DNA of 64,000 nucleotides from Pyrococcus furiosus DSM 3638 (GCF_000007305.1 NC_003413.1:62001-126000), one strand, 5' to 3'. Shown: positions 8,838 to 17,437, counted from the stretch's first letter. The notes: generated from the letters alone by a model not told the origin. Program-made: numbers and translations.

Positions 8838-9470
8838 ATGTTTAGAAAGATAAGTGCGGAGAAAACCTTAAACGTCTTTGGACCTTTATCCACTATACTT
8901 GGGGAATTAAGGGAGGGAGACTGGGCTGGGGTAATTGCCACTGACCAAATTGCCTATTCTTATGTCCTTTACACTTCTCTCTCTTCCTCAGAGCTTAGCT
9001 ATTATGTGGATATCTCCTCTAGGTTTTCTCCGGAGTTGATAAATAAGGAAGTGTTCTTTGCAAAAGCGTTTTCACTTTCTGAAATTCTTGATGCAACGAA
9101 GGAAATTAACGATGGCTCTCTCCTAGTTATTGGCTCATTCCAAGCGCTAAAGAAGGAGGTTGAAGAAATCCTCGAGCTTAAGAGAATAACAGATGAAAAA
9201 GGGATACACACACTTATTTTGGTTGAAGAACCGTTACTAAACGAACTAAACCGACTGGAGGAAAGCAGAAGACTTCTATTGATTCCAGAAGCCTTTGAAC
9301 AGCTGTTCATTCTTAGAACTAGCTATTACAGGGGGAGATACAAGTTCTCACTGAGCGTGTTGAGAAACTATTCCGATAGGCTCTCTACCCTGGGAGATCA
9401 TGAAGTAAATGTTGATGAGGAGATTAGAAGAATTTTAAGCCCAGGTAAAGGGCAAGAGCAAGAAAAATAA
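8838..9470 (+). CDS. Conserved hypothetical protein
   Basis: A 210-residue soluble protein I do not recognise. It begins MFRKISAEKTLNVFGPLSTILGEL and is predicted to alternate helices and strands (GDWAGVIATD, DGSLLVIGSF, GIHTLILVEE), a pattern compatible with a RecA/Rossmann-like core, but there is no Walker A motif. The C-terminus is charged and ends GKGQEQEK. No signal peptide or membrane segment is seen. It is divergent from the riboflavin operon, sharing about 115 bases of promoter region, and its last 47 bases overlap the convergent EcfT fragment. The overlap and clean codon structure support it being real; the function is unknown. Confidence 0.6.
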   Translation: MFRKISAEKTLNVFGPLSTILGELREGDWAGVIATDQIAYSYVLYTSLSSSELSYYVDISSRFSPELINKEVFFAKAFSLSEILDATKEINDGSLLVIGSFQALKKEVEEILELKRITDEKGIHTLILVEEPLLNELNRLEESRRLLLIPEAFEQLFILRTSYYRGRYKFSLSVLRNYSDRLSTLGDHEVNVDEEIRRILSPGKGQEQEK

Positions 9471-9690
9471 TCCCTAGGGCTAGGTAATCTATAGGCGTCA
9501 TTTTTAGTTCAATCAAATAAGTTCTCTTTCTTGAAGCTCCAAATCCCCTACTCTCCATTGCTATGGCCAATTCTTCGGCGGTCTTTATTGTTAGTACTAG
9601 GAGAGGAATTATGATTGCTATCATTTTCCTAGCTCTCTCTAGGAAGTTCCCCTTTTCCAATTCAAGTCCCCTACTTTTCTGTGCATCCAT
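9424..9690 (-). CDS. ECF transporter T component, C-terminal part (out of frame with N-terminal part)
   Basis: Reads MDAQKSRGLELEKGN onward for 88 residues, through the second coupling-helix motif MESRGFGA and a final hydrophobic segment (DYLALGIIFLALALYLGLKFF). This is exactly the missing C-terminal part of an EcfT/CbiQ-type permease whose first 150 residues lie in another frame at 9671-10156. Removing one A (coding strand) from the run of five at 9695-9699 would join them as ...LAQNIMDAQKSRG. As an independent gene it has no clear ribosome site, so it is best read as the back half of a split gene. Convergent with and overlapping the 8838 gene. Confidence 0.75.
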   Translation of the reverse strand: MDAQKSRGLELEKGNFLERARKMIAIIIPLLVLTIKTAEELAIAMESRGFGASRKRTYLIELKMTPIDYLALGIIFLALALYLGLKFF

Positions 9691-10156
9691 TATGTTTTTG
9701 GGCCAGGTAATATAAGGTGGGAATGTACCTCAGAGCGATTAGTATTGTCAATCCAATCTCATATGGAAGGCCCATCTTCGTAAATCCTCTTATCAAGTCC
9801 CTCTGCTTCGTTGTCATAACAAGGCCAAATGCCATGATCGTTATTCCTATGAGCCTGAAGGTATAGGCAATCCCTATTAGAACTCCTTTTTCCCAGGGAT
9901 CGATGATTATTGGCCATGTTACAAATGTTATTAAGAATATTGGAATTAGGGGTTTTAAAACGTAAAATTGCTCTTTAATCTTGATTTTTCCCAGAATTCT
10001 AAATGTTAGTACGGTAAAAACAAATATTAAGGGTGAATACACAGGATCTCTCGTCATGAACCCTAACCCCATAAAAACTGCAGTGCCAATGATCTTAACC
10101 CTGGGATCTAACCTGTGAAGAATTGAGTCCCTCTCTATGTATGGGGAGGTTATCAT
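9671..10156 (-). CDS. ECF transporter T component (EcfT/CbiQ family), N-terminal part, frameshifted
   Basis: Membrane coupling subunit of an energy-coupling-factor vitamin/metal importer. The frame covers about four hydrophobic segments starting at IIGTAVFMGLGFMTRD, and the typical MGLPYEIGLTILIALRYIPTL segment before the first coupling motif. It then ends abruptly after AQKHNGCTEK, while the true continuation lies one frame over (9424-9690). The start overlaps the ATPase stop (ATGA type), so the two are translationally coupled. Whether the split is a sequencing artefact, a strain mutation or a tolerated frameshift cannot be told here. No S component (substrate-binding membrane protein) is seen nearby, so the substrate is unknown. 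Confidence 0.8.
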   Translation of the reverse strand: MITSPYIERDSILHRLDPRVKIIGTAVFMGLGFMTRDPVYSPLIFVFTVLTFRILGKIKIKEQFYVLKPLIPIFLITFVTWPIIIDPWEKGVLIGIAYTFRLIGITIMAFGLVMTTKQRDLIRGFTKMGLPYEIGLTILIALRYIPTLYYLAQKHNGCTEK

Positions 10157-10938
10157 AGGCCAATCCCCCTCAGCAGTTCCTCAACACTTCTTACTGGTTT
10201 TAGGCCAATTCCTCTGCATATCTTCACTAATTCAGGCTCTTCCAACTTATACCTCTTTAAGTCCAACTCAAAAAATTCGAAAACGTCACCATAAAATTGA
10301 ACTTCTCCATTTGAGAGGAGGAGAACTTTATCTGCAACCTCGAGAACTAAATCCATGTCATGCGTAACTATTACAAAAGATTTTCCTTCTTTCCTTAGCT
10401 CCTCTATGATATTTTTGAGAGCTCCAACTCCCCTCTCATCTAGTCCCGTGGTCGGTTCATCCAGCACAAGGTACTTTGGATTCATTGCTAATATGCACGC
10501 AATAGCCAAGCGCTGTTTCTCTCCTCCGCTGAGCTTGAAGGGGTTTTTATCTTCAAATCCTTTGAGTCCAACGGCCTCTAATGCCCATTTAACTCTCTCC
10601 TTAACTTCCTCTTCACTTAAACCTAAATTCCTGGGTCCAAAAGCTACCTCATCAAATACAGTCTCCTCAAAAAACATCGCATCGGGATTTTGAAATACGT
10701 AGCCAACTATTCTACTTAACTGAGCAGTTGATGCCTCCTTAGTATTTATTCCATCAACAAGAACATCTCCTTTTTTTGGCTTAATTAGTCCGTTAAACAT
10801 CTTTACTAACGTCGTTTTCCCACTTCCATTCGGCCCCACTACAGCTAAAATGCCCTCATCAAATGATAATGATATGTTCTTCAAGACGGGTTTCCCCTCC
10901 TCATACCAGAACCATACGCCCTTGACTTCTATCATCAC
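10153..10938 (-). CDS. ECF transporter ATP-binding subunit
   Basis: A 261-residue ABC ATPase that powers the ECF transporter with EcfT encoded just downstream. It has Walker A GPNGSGKTTLVK, Q-loop VFQNPDAMFFEETV (typical of ECF ATPases), signature LSGGEKQR, Walker B LVLDEPTTGLDE and switch His VTHDMD. The start could be GTG at 10938 or ATG at 10935; neither has a clear ribosome site, so it may be nearly leaderless. The IS element ends 47 bases upstream, so the original promoter may have been displaced; TTTTTTAC near 10957-10964 is a possible weak TATA element. Only one ATPase gene is present, so it may act as a homodimer. Confidence 0.9.
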   Translation of the reverse strand: MMIEVKGVWFWYEEGKPVLKNISLSFDEGILAVVGPNGSGKTTLVKMFNGLIKPKKGDVLVDGINTKEASTAQLSRIVGYVFQNPDAMFFEETVFDEVAFGPRNLGLSEEEVKERVKWALEAVGLKGFEDKNPFKLSGGEKQRLAIACILAMNPKYLVLDEPTTGLDERGVGALKNIIEELRKEGKSFVIVTHDMDLVLEVADKVLLLSNGEVQFYGDVFEFFELDLKRYKLEEPELVKICRGIGLKPVRSVEELLRGIGL

Positions 10939-10977
10939 TTTTCGATGAACACTTGGAGTAAAAAACCTATCCCTCTT

Positions 10978-10985
10978 TACACCCT
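10978..10985. repeat. Target site duplication, left copy
   Basis: TACACCCT directly abuts the left inverted repeat of the IS element and is repeated exactly at 11768-11775. Confidence 0.95.
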
Positions 10986-11767
10986 GATACTGTCAGGATA
11001 ACTGGGGCATCACCTCTTGAAGCCACTCAGTCACATCACCAGGCGGACAACCAAACCGAGAATGAAACCTAACAAAATTATACCAGAACGCAAACAGAAA
11101 AACAAACCTGTGAACCCTCCTCCAGTCTCTAGCCCTGAAATTATTCCAGAAACGCTTTGTTCTTTCTTTTAAAGTCCTGAACCAGCGTTCAATACAGTTC
11201 CTCGGCCCGAAGGTTACGTGAACAAAATCCAGTCCAAGGGATTTAAAAGCAGACTTGTACCACTTCCCACCATCAACCAGAAAAACAGGCTGTCCTTTGC
11301 AGGATTTCAAAACAACCAGAATGAAGTCTCTAGCAATCCACCAGTTTCTGGTTGTTGTAATCCAGACTGCGAGAACTTCCCTGCTCTCAACGTCAAGTGC
11401 AGCCCAGAGAAATCTCTTCTCCCCGTTGATTTTTACGACAGTCTCATCAACTGCGATAAAATTCCTCTGTTTTCTTACTGCGAGGAGTGTTGGCTGGTAA
11501 ACTGCTTCTGCTAGTTTTTGAACTGCCTCCCAGACTGTTGTGTGGCTGATTTTGAGGATTTTTCCGACTTGTCTGTAGCTGAGGCCTCGCAGGTATAGTT
11601 CTACTGCTCTGATTTTCTTTTCTGGTGGGATTTTGTTGCGGCGAAAAGGTTTTAAGACTGAAATCAGTGAGTATAGAATGCTCTCAGCCTTCATTTCTCT
11701 CCCTTCTTTTTCTGAAAAATTATCAGAAACTTAAACCTAACGCCCTACCGCTTATCCTAACAGTATC
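10986..11767. mobile_element. IS6-family insertion sequence (ISPfu type), complete
   Basis: A 782-bp element bounded by imperfect terminal inverted repeats: left GATACTGTCAGGATAA (10986-11001) and right, read inward, GATACTGTTAGGATAA (11767-11752), one mismatch in 16. It is flanked by a perfect 8-bp duplication TACACCCT (10978-10985 and 11768-11775). It carries a single transposase gene on the minus strand whose stop codon lies inside the left repeat. The size, single DDE transposase and 8-bp duplication fit the IS6 family; P. furiosus is known to carry several such ISPfu elements. The intact ends, intact gene and perfect duplication point to a recent insertion. Confidence 0.95.
10993..11694 (-). 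CDS. IS6-family DDE transposase
   Basis: A 233-residue transposase. An N-terminal helix-turn-helix (YLRGLSYRQVGKILKISHTTV, about residues 33-53) binds the terminal repeats; the catalytic core has VDET (first Asp), LVDGGKWY (second Asp) and CIERWFRTLK (Glu), the order and spacing of the IS6/IS26 DDE domain. The WNNFRARDW and RFVFLFAFWYNF segments close the catalytic fold. The frame is complete and undisturbed, and starts about 70 bases inside the right end of the element, so it is probably functional. Its codon use does not differ obviously from neighbours. Confidence 0.95.
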   Translation of the reverse strand: MKAESILYSLISVLKPFRRNKIPPEKKIRAVELYLRGLSYRQVGKILKISHTTVWEAVQKLAEAVYQPTLLAVRKQRNFIAVDETVVKINGEKRFLWAALDVESREVLAVWITTTRNWWIARDFILVVLKSCKGQPVFLVDGGKWYKSAFKSLGLDFVHVTFGPRNCIERWFRTLKERTKRFWNNFRARDWRRVHRFVFLFAFWYNFVRFHSRFGCPPGDVTEWLQEVMPQLS

Positions 11768-11775
11768 TACACCCT
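11768..11775. repeat. Target site duplication, right copy
   Basis: TACACCCT directly abuts the right inverted repeat of the IS element; identical to the left copy, giving an 8-bp duplication as expected for IS6-type transposition. Confidence 0.95.
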
Positions 11776-11871
11776 AAGAGAAAAATTTTTATTTGGGTAT
11801 CATTTTCCCCAAATTAGCGGGGATATGTTTGATGACACTGTCTATTCTAAAATTAGAAAAGGGGAAGAGGT

Positions 11872-12774
11872 ATGCAAGTGAAAGTTGATCCAGAGGAAAT
11901 TAGGCGTATCAAGCAGGAGCTTGAAGAGCTTCAGAGAGAGAAGAGAGATATTGAGTTTAAATTGGAAGAGCTCCAGAAGGAGCTCAATGTTTGGATTCAA
12001 AAGAGAGATGAGAAGAATCTTGAAGTAAGAAGACTAAGGGAGAAAGCCAGAGAATTCAAGGCAAAGAGAGATGAGATCAACCAAAAAATTAAGGAGCTCA
12101 AGAAGAACAAGGAAGAGATTAATGCAAAGCTCGACCTTCTCTATCAGGAAGCTTTAGAATACAAAACTAAGAGGGATGAATTTAAGCAACTAAGAAGACT
12201 TAAGATGCCAAAAGAAAAAATTGAGGAAAGAATTGAAAAGCTGGAATGGGAATTACAGACGAATCCAAACATAACACCAGAAAGGGAGAAGCAGATAGTT
12301 GATCAAATTCAAGTCCTGGCAACTGAGCTGGAGATAATCCAGCAGGTAGAAAGGTTTAACAACAAGCTCCAAGAAGTTAGAAAGAAGATAGAGCAGTTAA
12401 AGAAGGCAAGAAGGGCAATTTCTCTTGAAATTCAGCAGTTAGCAAACCAGAGCCAGCAATTCCACGAGCAGATGATTAAAACCTACCAGAAGGCTGATGA
12501 AGTGAAGAAAGAGGCCGATGAATATCACCAAAAGGTCTTGGAGATTAGGGAAAAGATCAGAGAGGTAAGGAGAGAGCTGAGAGAATTGGAAAGAAAGATA
12601 CTTGAATACGACCAGAAGCACAAGGAGCTGTTGGCATATAAACTTGCAGCAAGATTATTATCCAAGAGAGATGCGAACTTCGAGAAGGCTGTGCAAGCCC
12701 TTGAGAAGTTCAAGAGGGGAGAAAAGCTCACCCTTGATGAAATCCTGTTGCTCCAGAGATACAATCTCGTGTGA
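11872..12774 (+). CDS. Archaeal coiled-coil protein (COG1340-like)
   Basis: A 300-residue protein that is nearly all heptad-rich coiled coil from residue 5 to about 250, rich in Glu, Lys, Gln and Arg, followed by a short globular tail (AARLLSKRDANFEKAVQALEKFKRGEKLTLDEILLL). This arrangement matches an uncharacterised archaeal coiled-coil family sometimes mislabelled as phosphoserine phosphatase; no phosphatase motif is present. GGGGAAGAGGT immediately precedes the ATG. A TATA-like ATTTTTATTTG lies a few bases beyond the IS right-end duplication, so the insertion falls just upstream of its promoter. The end overlaps no gene but lies five bases before the archaeosine synthase start, so they are likely co-transcribed. 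Confidence 0.8.
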   Translation: MQVKVDPEEIRRIKQELEELQREKRDIEFKLEELQKELNVWIQKRDEKNLEVRRLREKAREFKAKRDEINQKIKELKKNKEEINAKLDLLYQEALEYKTKRDEFKQLRRLKMPKEKIEERIEKLEWELQTNPNITPEREKQIVDQIQVLATELEIIQQVERFNNKLQEVRKKIEQLKKARRAISLEIQQLANQSQQFHEQMIKTYQKADEVKKEADEYHQKVLEIREKIREVRRELRELERKILEYDQKHKELLAYKLAARLLSKRDANFEKAVQALEKFKRGEKLTLDEILLLQRYNLV

Positions 12775-12779
12775 TAGGA

Positions 12780-14492
12780 ATGGAAGTAATAAAGCACGAT
12801 GGTCCTGGAAGGTTAGGGGTTATAAGGTTAGAGCCTCCAGTTCAGACTCCAGCTTTAGCCGGGGTAGATTTCACGCTCTCCCCATTCAACTCATTCTTCT
12901 ATCCGAAAGACTACAAGGAGTACGACTTTAACCTGGCTCCAGCCATACCGCTTAGTTATTACACTCCAGATGAAATTATTAAGAAGGCGGTAAAAAGGCT
13001 CTGGGAAGTTGATTATTCAAAATTTAATGCCTTTTACTTTCCAGCCCTTAAGAGGACTAAACACTACGAAGAACTGTTTAAGATCATTGAAGAAAACGAC
13101 TTTGATGCAATCTACATAGGGAACTCTAAATCGATGATTAAAGATTATAGGGGATTTGTTTTCACTATGAGAGAACTTAGAGAGAAATTCCCAAATGCCG
13201 TGCTCATAACTGATCTGGAGCCTTTCTTCTACCCCCTAGCCGTGTACCTGGGAATTGATGCATTTGACATAAGATCCCTTAAGATATACTCCTATGAAGG
13301 GCTGGGCTTCACCCAGTTTTCTCCCATTATATGGGATGAGCCTAAGGAGGATCCCGTCGAATACGCAAAGAAAATTATTAGGCTAATAAGAATTGCAATT
13401 CATGAGGGAAAGCTAAGATATCTGGTAGAGAACTTTCTACCAACTTCAATGAATGCTGGAATTCTAAGGATTGCTGATAGGGAGAATATTGAGTATTTGG
13501 AGAAGTACACACCAGTGGATGACAAGACGGTTGTCTTCATAAGTGACTACTCAATGACTAGGCCCGAAGTTTATAGATGGGCCAAGAGGGTTAGAGAGAG
13601 GTTTGAACCCCCAAAGGATATAGAGCTTCTCTTGATTTTGCCGTGTTCAGCTAAGAAGCCTTATTCTAGATCCAGATCCCACACCCTCTATAGAAGTGCA
13701 GTAAAGGAGGCTTTAGGGGAGAAAATGCACAGGGTTCATGAGCTGATCGTTACCTCCCCTTATGGCGTAGTTCCCAGGGAGTGGGAATGGATTGCAAAGT
13801 ATGACATTGTTGTCACTGGTCACTGGAGCGAGAGAGAGGTTAGATTAGCGGGTGAATTGTTGGCTGACGTTCTTGAAAAATACCCAGACATTCCAATAAT
13901 AGCTCACGTCGAAGGGGGTTACAGGGAAGCGGTAAAGCTCGCAATGGAGCTGAGTGGGAGAGATGTAATATTTACTGCAAAAGGAAACTCAACAACTTCA
14001 AGAGAATCTTTGGCCAACCTAACGAAAACTCTCAAGGAGTTCGATGTTAGGGATGTTGATAAAGAATACAGAAGGTACAGGTTCTATGAAAACATAAGAA
14101 AGATTTTTGACTTTTACTTTGGCCTCAATGCAGGTTATGCAGTTCTGCCCGAGAGAGCCCAGGTCGTTGGGTCGAAAATGCTAAGATTGATAGTTGATAA
14201 CCAGCAGACGGGAACTTTTCAAGAGGGTGTAATAAGCGTAACCCCCTGGGGAATGCAGAGGATATACGATGAGCTTCACTCTTATTGGGTTGAGATAGAC
14301 TTCGATGTAAGAGGGGATATATTTGCTGCCGGAGTGGGGAGTGCAGATGAGAAGATAAGGCCTAATGATTGGGTTGGCGTTGTAAGAGATGGAAAAGTAG
14401 TAGCTGTTGGAAGGGCAGTTCTGAGTGGGGAGGAGATGGTGAAAGCAAAGAGAGGAGTTGCTGTAAAGGTAAAGAAAAAGGCTAAGCACTAA
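12780..14492 (+). CDS. arcS: Archaeosine synthase alpha subunit
   Basis: A 570-residue tRNA-modifying enzyme of the TGT superfamily that converts preQ0 at G15 of tRNA to archaeosine (or its lysine adduct with a partner radical SAM protein). The ATG at 12780 gives MEVIKHDGPGRLG, the usual start; a frame-compatible GTG at 12771 would add three residues. The N-terminal half is TGT-like (PALAGVDFTLSPFNSFFYP). The ArcS-specific motif PCSAKKPYSRSRSH sits near residue 290, and a PUA RNA-binding domain occupies about residues 490-570 (RGDIFAAGVGSADEKIRPND, VGRAVLSGEEM). Convergent with, and overlapping by four bases, the lipoprotein gene. Confidence 0.92.
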   Translation: MEVIKHDGPGRLGVIRLEPPVQTPALAGVDFTLSPFNSFFYPKDYKEYDFNLAPAIPLSYYTPDEIIKKAVKRLWEVDYSKFNAFYFPALKRTKHYEELFKIIEENDFDAIYIGNSKSMIKDYRGFVFTMRELREKFPNAVLITDLEPFFYPLAVYLGIDAFDIRSLKIYSYEGLGFTQFSPIIWDEPKEDPVEYAKKIIRLIRIAIHEGKLRYLVENFLPTSMNAGILRIADRENIEYLEKYTPVDDKTVVFISDYSMTRPEVYRWAKRVRERFEPPKDIELLLILPCSAKKPYSRSRSHTLYRSAVKEALGEKMHRVHELIVTSPYGVVPREWEWIAKYDIVVTGHWSEREVRLAGELLADVLEKYPDIPIIAHVEGGYREAVKLAMELSGRDVIFTAKGNSTTSRESLANLTKTLKEFDVRDVDKEYRRYRFYENIRKIFDFYFGLNAGYAVLPERAQVVGSKMLRLIVDNQQTGTFQEGVISVTPWGMQRIYDELHSYWVEIDFDVRGDIFAAGVGSADEKIRPNDWVGVVRDGKVVAVGRAVLSGEEMVKAKRGVAVKVKKKAKH

Positions 14493-15550
14493 AGCTTCTC
14501 AAATTTTATGTCCTCTATTTTCACATGGGTAAAGACATTGACGCCCTGGGCAATAAAAACTCCCTTGGATTCTATGGGAATTGGCAAATTGGCCGCTATT
14601 GTGGCCTCTCCTTGTCCAGTAACTCCCTGAACTTGGTACGTCCACTTAATGTTTGACACCCTAAACTTAAGTCCTCCTAGGGTTATTTTCCCGTCAGGAT
14701 TTATCTCATAATTATACTGGTAACCAAGAATTCCTTCAGATCCCTTGGTGTTTGTGTATATGTCTCTTTCCTCTAAAATATTCCAGAATCCAAAGGTGTA
14801 GAAGTTCACCCATCCCAAGTAAATTGCTTCAATGTCTGAAAGTTTGTTGAGTAAATTAAAATCCCCTTCACTGTAGGGAGTTACCCCCATTTCTCCCACT
14901 GCCCCTGGGTTGTACAACTCAATAACAGTATCTCCGTACTTTATCCAGAGACCTACTGTATTCTCCCCTCCACCATACAGTGAGGCGTAGAGAGTAAAGA
15001 AGTCCAAGCTTGGGAATAGGAACATTGAGTCAACATCCTCATCATTCTTTAGAACCCAGAGTCTATATTCAAAAGTTTCGTTCATTTCTTTCCCTGAAAT
15101 TGGAGTTATTTTTCCATAGTATTCATAAACTTCAAACTCTCCTATGTCAACTTTTTCGCTCTTTCCAGTTTCCATGTCAATTTTTGTTCCATACACATGA
15201 ATTTTCGTTTTCCCACGGCTCTTTTCAATCTCATATTCATATATGGGTCCTCCTTCTTCTGTACGAACTCTGTACTTGTACTTGATGTAAGAAATTAGGT
15301 ATAGGTCGTTTCCAACCTTTATTGGTTTTGATGAATCCCATGGATTACTCCAGGAGGCATATTCAGAAGTTTCAGTAGCTGTTTCTGTTGGAATCTCTGA
15401 ACTAGTCTCCTTAGGTGTACTCTCTGTGTTTGTGTAGCTCTCAATAATGCTACTTGCAGTTTCGGCTATGTTTCCACCACCAACGCATCCACTTACCATC
15501 ATTCCAAAAACCAAAACTAGAAGAAGAGCAAGCGTTCCTATTTCCTTCAA
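14489..15550 (-). CDS. Predicted lipoprotein with Ser/Thr-rich linker
   Basis: An exported protein of unknown function. Translation from TTG at 15550 gives MKEIGTLALLLVLVFGMMVSGC, a textbook archaeal lipoprotein signal with lipobox VSGC; a GTG at 15559 or an ATG at 15631 are frame-compatible but put extra charged residues before the hydrophobic core, and the ATG has no ribosome site. GGAAGTGG precedes the TTG, and TTTTATTG near 15605 is a plausible TATA element. After the anchor Cys a Thr/Ser/Glu-rich linker (about 45 residues) leads to a beta-rich domain of about 280 residues with no motif I recognise. Probably bound to the outer face of the membrane. Confidence 0.7.
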   Translation of the reverse strand: MKEIGTLALLLVLVFGMMVSGCVGGGNIAETASSIIESYTNTESTPKETSSEIPTETATETSEYASWSNPWDSSKPIKVGNDLYLISYIKYKYRVRTEEGGPIYEYEIEKSRGKTKIHVYGTKIDMETGKSEKVDIGEFEVYEYYGKITPISGKEMNETFEYRLWVLKNDEDVDSMFLFPSLDFFTLYASLYGGGENTVGLWIKYGDTVIELYNPGAVGEMGVTPYSEGDFNLLNKLSDIEAIYLGWVNFYTFGFWNILEERDIYTNTKGSEGILGYQYNYEINPDGKITLGGLKFRVSNIKWTYQVQGVTGQGEATIAANLPIPIESKGVFIAQGVNVFTHVKIEDIKFEKL

Positions 15551-15659
15551 CTTTTCCACTTCCTCTATAGGCTTATTATCTTCTCTTTGGATTTTGATCA
15601 ATAAAAGTTCTTTGGTTTGAACTAGAAACATGTTCGTGAAATTTTCTAAGAAAAGATTG

Positions 15660-15737
15660 TGGTGCGGTGGCCGGGATTTGAACCCGGGTCGCCGGCTCGG
15701 AAGGCCGGCGTCCTAGACCAGGCTAGACTACCACCGC
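15660..15737 (-). tRNA. tRNA-Gly (anticodon TCC)
   Basis: Read on the minus strand, the 7-bp acceptor GCGGTGG (15737-15731) pairs with CCACCGC (15670-15664). The anticodon stem CCGGC/GCCGG encloses CTTCCGA, so the anticodon is TCC. The T arm contains GGGTTCAAATCCC. The discriminator A and the 3' CCA (15662-15660) are both encoded. No intron is present. It lies directly downstream of the Phe tRNA on the same strand, about eight bases apart, likely transcribed together. Confidence 0.96.
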
Positions 15738-15744
15738 ACCCAAC

Positions 15745-15821
15745 TGGTGGGGCGGGGGGGATTTGAACCCCCGACACCCGGATCTTCAGTCCGGTGCTCT
15801 CCCAGGCTGAGCTACCGCCCC
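15745..15821 (-). tRNA. tRNA-Phe (anticodon GAA)
   Basis: Read on the minus strand, the acceptor GGGGCGG (15821-15815) pairs with CCGCCCC (15755-15749). The anticodon stem CCGGA/TCCGG encloses CTGAAGA, giving anticodon GAA. The T arm is GGGGGTTCAAATCCCCC. Discriminator A and CCA are encoded. TTTTATTG at about 15834-15841 upstream is the likely TATA element for the tRNA pair. Confidence 0.95.
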
Positions 15822-16018
15822 ACCTGGGATACTACCAATAAAATCACCTTGCTATGGATTTATAAACTTTATGACTGATCATCCATATGTATGTAGAATC
15901 CATGGAAATTGAGGGCTATCAATCTTTGCTATTTTTATGGCATGGTTTCTCTTGTTAAGCTTTTATGATCTTATTTTCCCAAAAATATGAGTTAAAAAAC
16001 AAAGAAAAAATGAAATGG

Positions 16019-17437
16019 CTACTTTCTTGTAACAAATTTGAGGTCTGCGAGGTGAGCTAATTCTTCTGGAATTTCTTTTTGAGTGGCTATTTCTCTGAAT
16101 ACCAGGGCGCTTGGCCTTAAATATCTCTTCTTTGTCTCGAAATCCACGTAAACCAATCCAAATCTCATCCTGAACCCTTGGGCCCATTCGTAGTTGTCTG
16201 TTAGAGACCAGTGGAGATACCCTCTAACATCAGCACCTTCTTTCATAGCATTGTAAACTGCCTTTAGATGGCTTACGAGATAGTGTGGCCTGTATCTATC
16301 TGCTGCATCGGCCATACCGTTCTCTGTAATTATCATTGGTAGCTCGTAGGCATTGTTTAAATACTTAAGAAGGTTCTCAAGGCCCTCTGGGTACATTTCC
16401 CATCCAAAGTCACTAGCAGGTCTTCCTGACTTTGCAAATCCTCCTCTCTCACTCATAAATCCATATCCAGGTAAAGGAACTAGGTGTCCATCTTTGGCTC
16501 CATATACCAGCCTGGAGTAGTAGTTTACGCCGATCCAGTCTAGCTTTCCTTTTGAGTGTAGAATTGTTACAAACTCATAGTCTTTCTTTCTGATTTCCTC
16601 TACTTCATCCTTATACTCCTCCGCTAGAGGATCGTGCCAAGCAAAGGCGTATATCACTCCCACGGATTTTTCTGAATACTCTTTTATGGCATCATATGCT
16701 CCGATGTGAGCCTGAATTAAGTTGAATTTTGCCTTTTCTGCTGCTTCAAAGCTTAGATATCCTGGTGGAAATCCTGAACGTAGATTAATGTAACCTTGAT
16801 TGTAGACTACGTTTGGTTCGTTCATTGTGCTCCACATGTCAACGAGGTCATCAAGGTGATAAGCAACGAAGGCGGCAAACTTCACAAACTCTACCACTGT
16901 CTTCTCATCTAACCATCCTGCAGGAGCCCTATCCGGGCCAAGTTTCCTTACTGCAATTGGGTCATGAATCCATAATGGAAGAGGCCAGTGGTAGAGGTTT
17001 AATATGAAGGTTTTGCCCCTCTCCTTCCAGTCTGAGTAAATCTTGCGATAATGTTCAAGGGCCTCCATGTTGGCAATTTTCTCTAGCTCTTTTATTGTAC
17101 TCTCTGGAACGTCTACGGAAATTATGTTGCCTTCTTCATCCTTTTCCACATCAACTTTAACGTCAAATGTTGGCTTTGGAAAAATTCTTGCCCACTCAAT
17201 GCCACCTCTAATACAATCCATTCCTAGCTTTTCTGCAATGTCATGATCTTGCTTATAGAGGTGCCAATATGCTGGGCCGTTCTCTGGTAGATCTCCACTT
17301 ACTAGACCTGATGCTATGTTCTCCTTGTCGTGAACCCACACCCACCAGTCGCTTTCCACTTCACTTCCTGGCAGTCCCATCTCAAACTGGAAACCAGACC
17401 AAGAATATCCAAACATGAAGTTTTTTGGGAACTTCAT
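16019..17437 (-). CDS. celB: Beta-glucosidase CelB (GH1)
   Basis: A 472-residue cytoplasmic glycoside hydrolase of family 1 that cleaves beta-glucosides such as cellobiose and laminari-oligosaccharides taken up by the cell. ATG at 17437 (MKFPKNFMFG) follows GAGGTGGAAAGT; the longer frame lacks a ribosome site. Acid/base Glu sits in STMNEPNV and the nucleophile Glu in ITENGMAD, as in characterised CelB. There is no signal peptide. The gene is divergent from the adhA-adhB-lamA cluster, and the protein is the well-studied, extremely thermostable enzyme of P. furiosus. TTATAAAT (about 17480-17473) is the likely TATA box. Confidence 0.97.
   Translation of the reverse strand: MKFPKNFMFGYSWSGFQFEMGLPGSEVESDWWVWVHDKENIASGLVSGDLPENGPAYWHLYKQDHDIAEKLGMDCIRGGIEWARIFPKPTFDVKVDVEKDEEGNIISVDVPESTIKELEKIANMEALEHYRKIYSDWKERGKTFILNLYHWPLPLWIHDPIAVRKLGPDRAPAGWLDEKTVVEFVKFAAFVAYHLDDLVDMWSTMNEPNVVYNQGYINLRSGFPPGYLSFEAAEKAKFNLIQAHIGAYDAIKEYSEKSVGVIYAFAWHDPLAEEYKDEVEEIRKKDYEFVTILHSKGKLDWIGVNYYSRLVYGAKDGHLVPLPGYGFMSERGGFAKSGRPASDFGWEMYPEGLENLLKYLNNAYELPMIITENGMADAADRYRPHYLVSHLKAVYNAMKEGADVRGYLHWSLTDNYEWAQGFRMRFGLVYVDFETKKRYLRPSALVFREIATQKEIPEELAHLADLKFVTRK

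Noticed and set aside
15822-16018. Possible further RNA gene or small ORF between tRNA-Phe and celB
   Set aside because: The roughly 200 bases are AT-rich with a tRNA promoter and celB 3' flank; no tRNA arms, conserved box motifs or plausible ORF seen.
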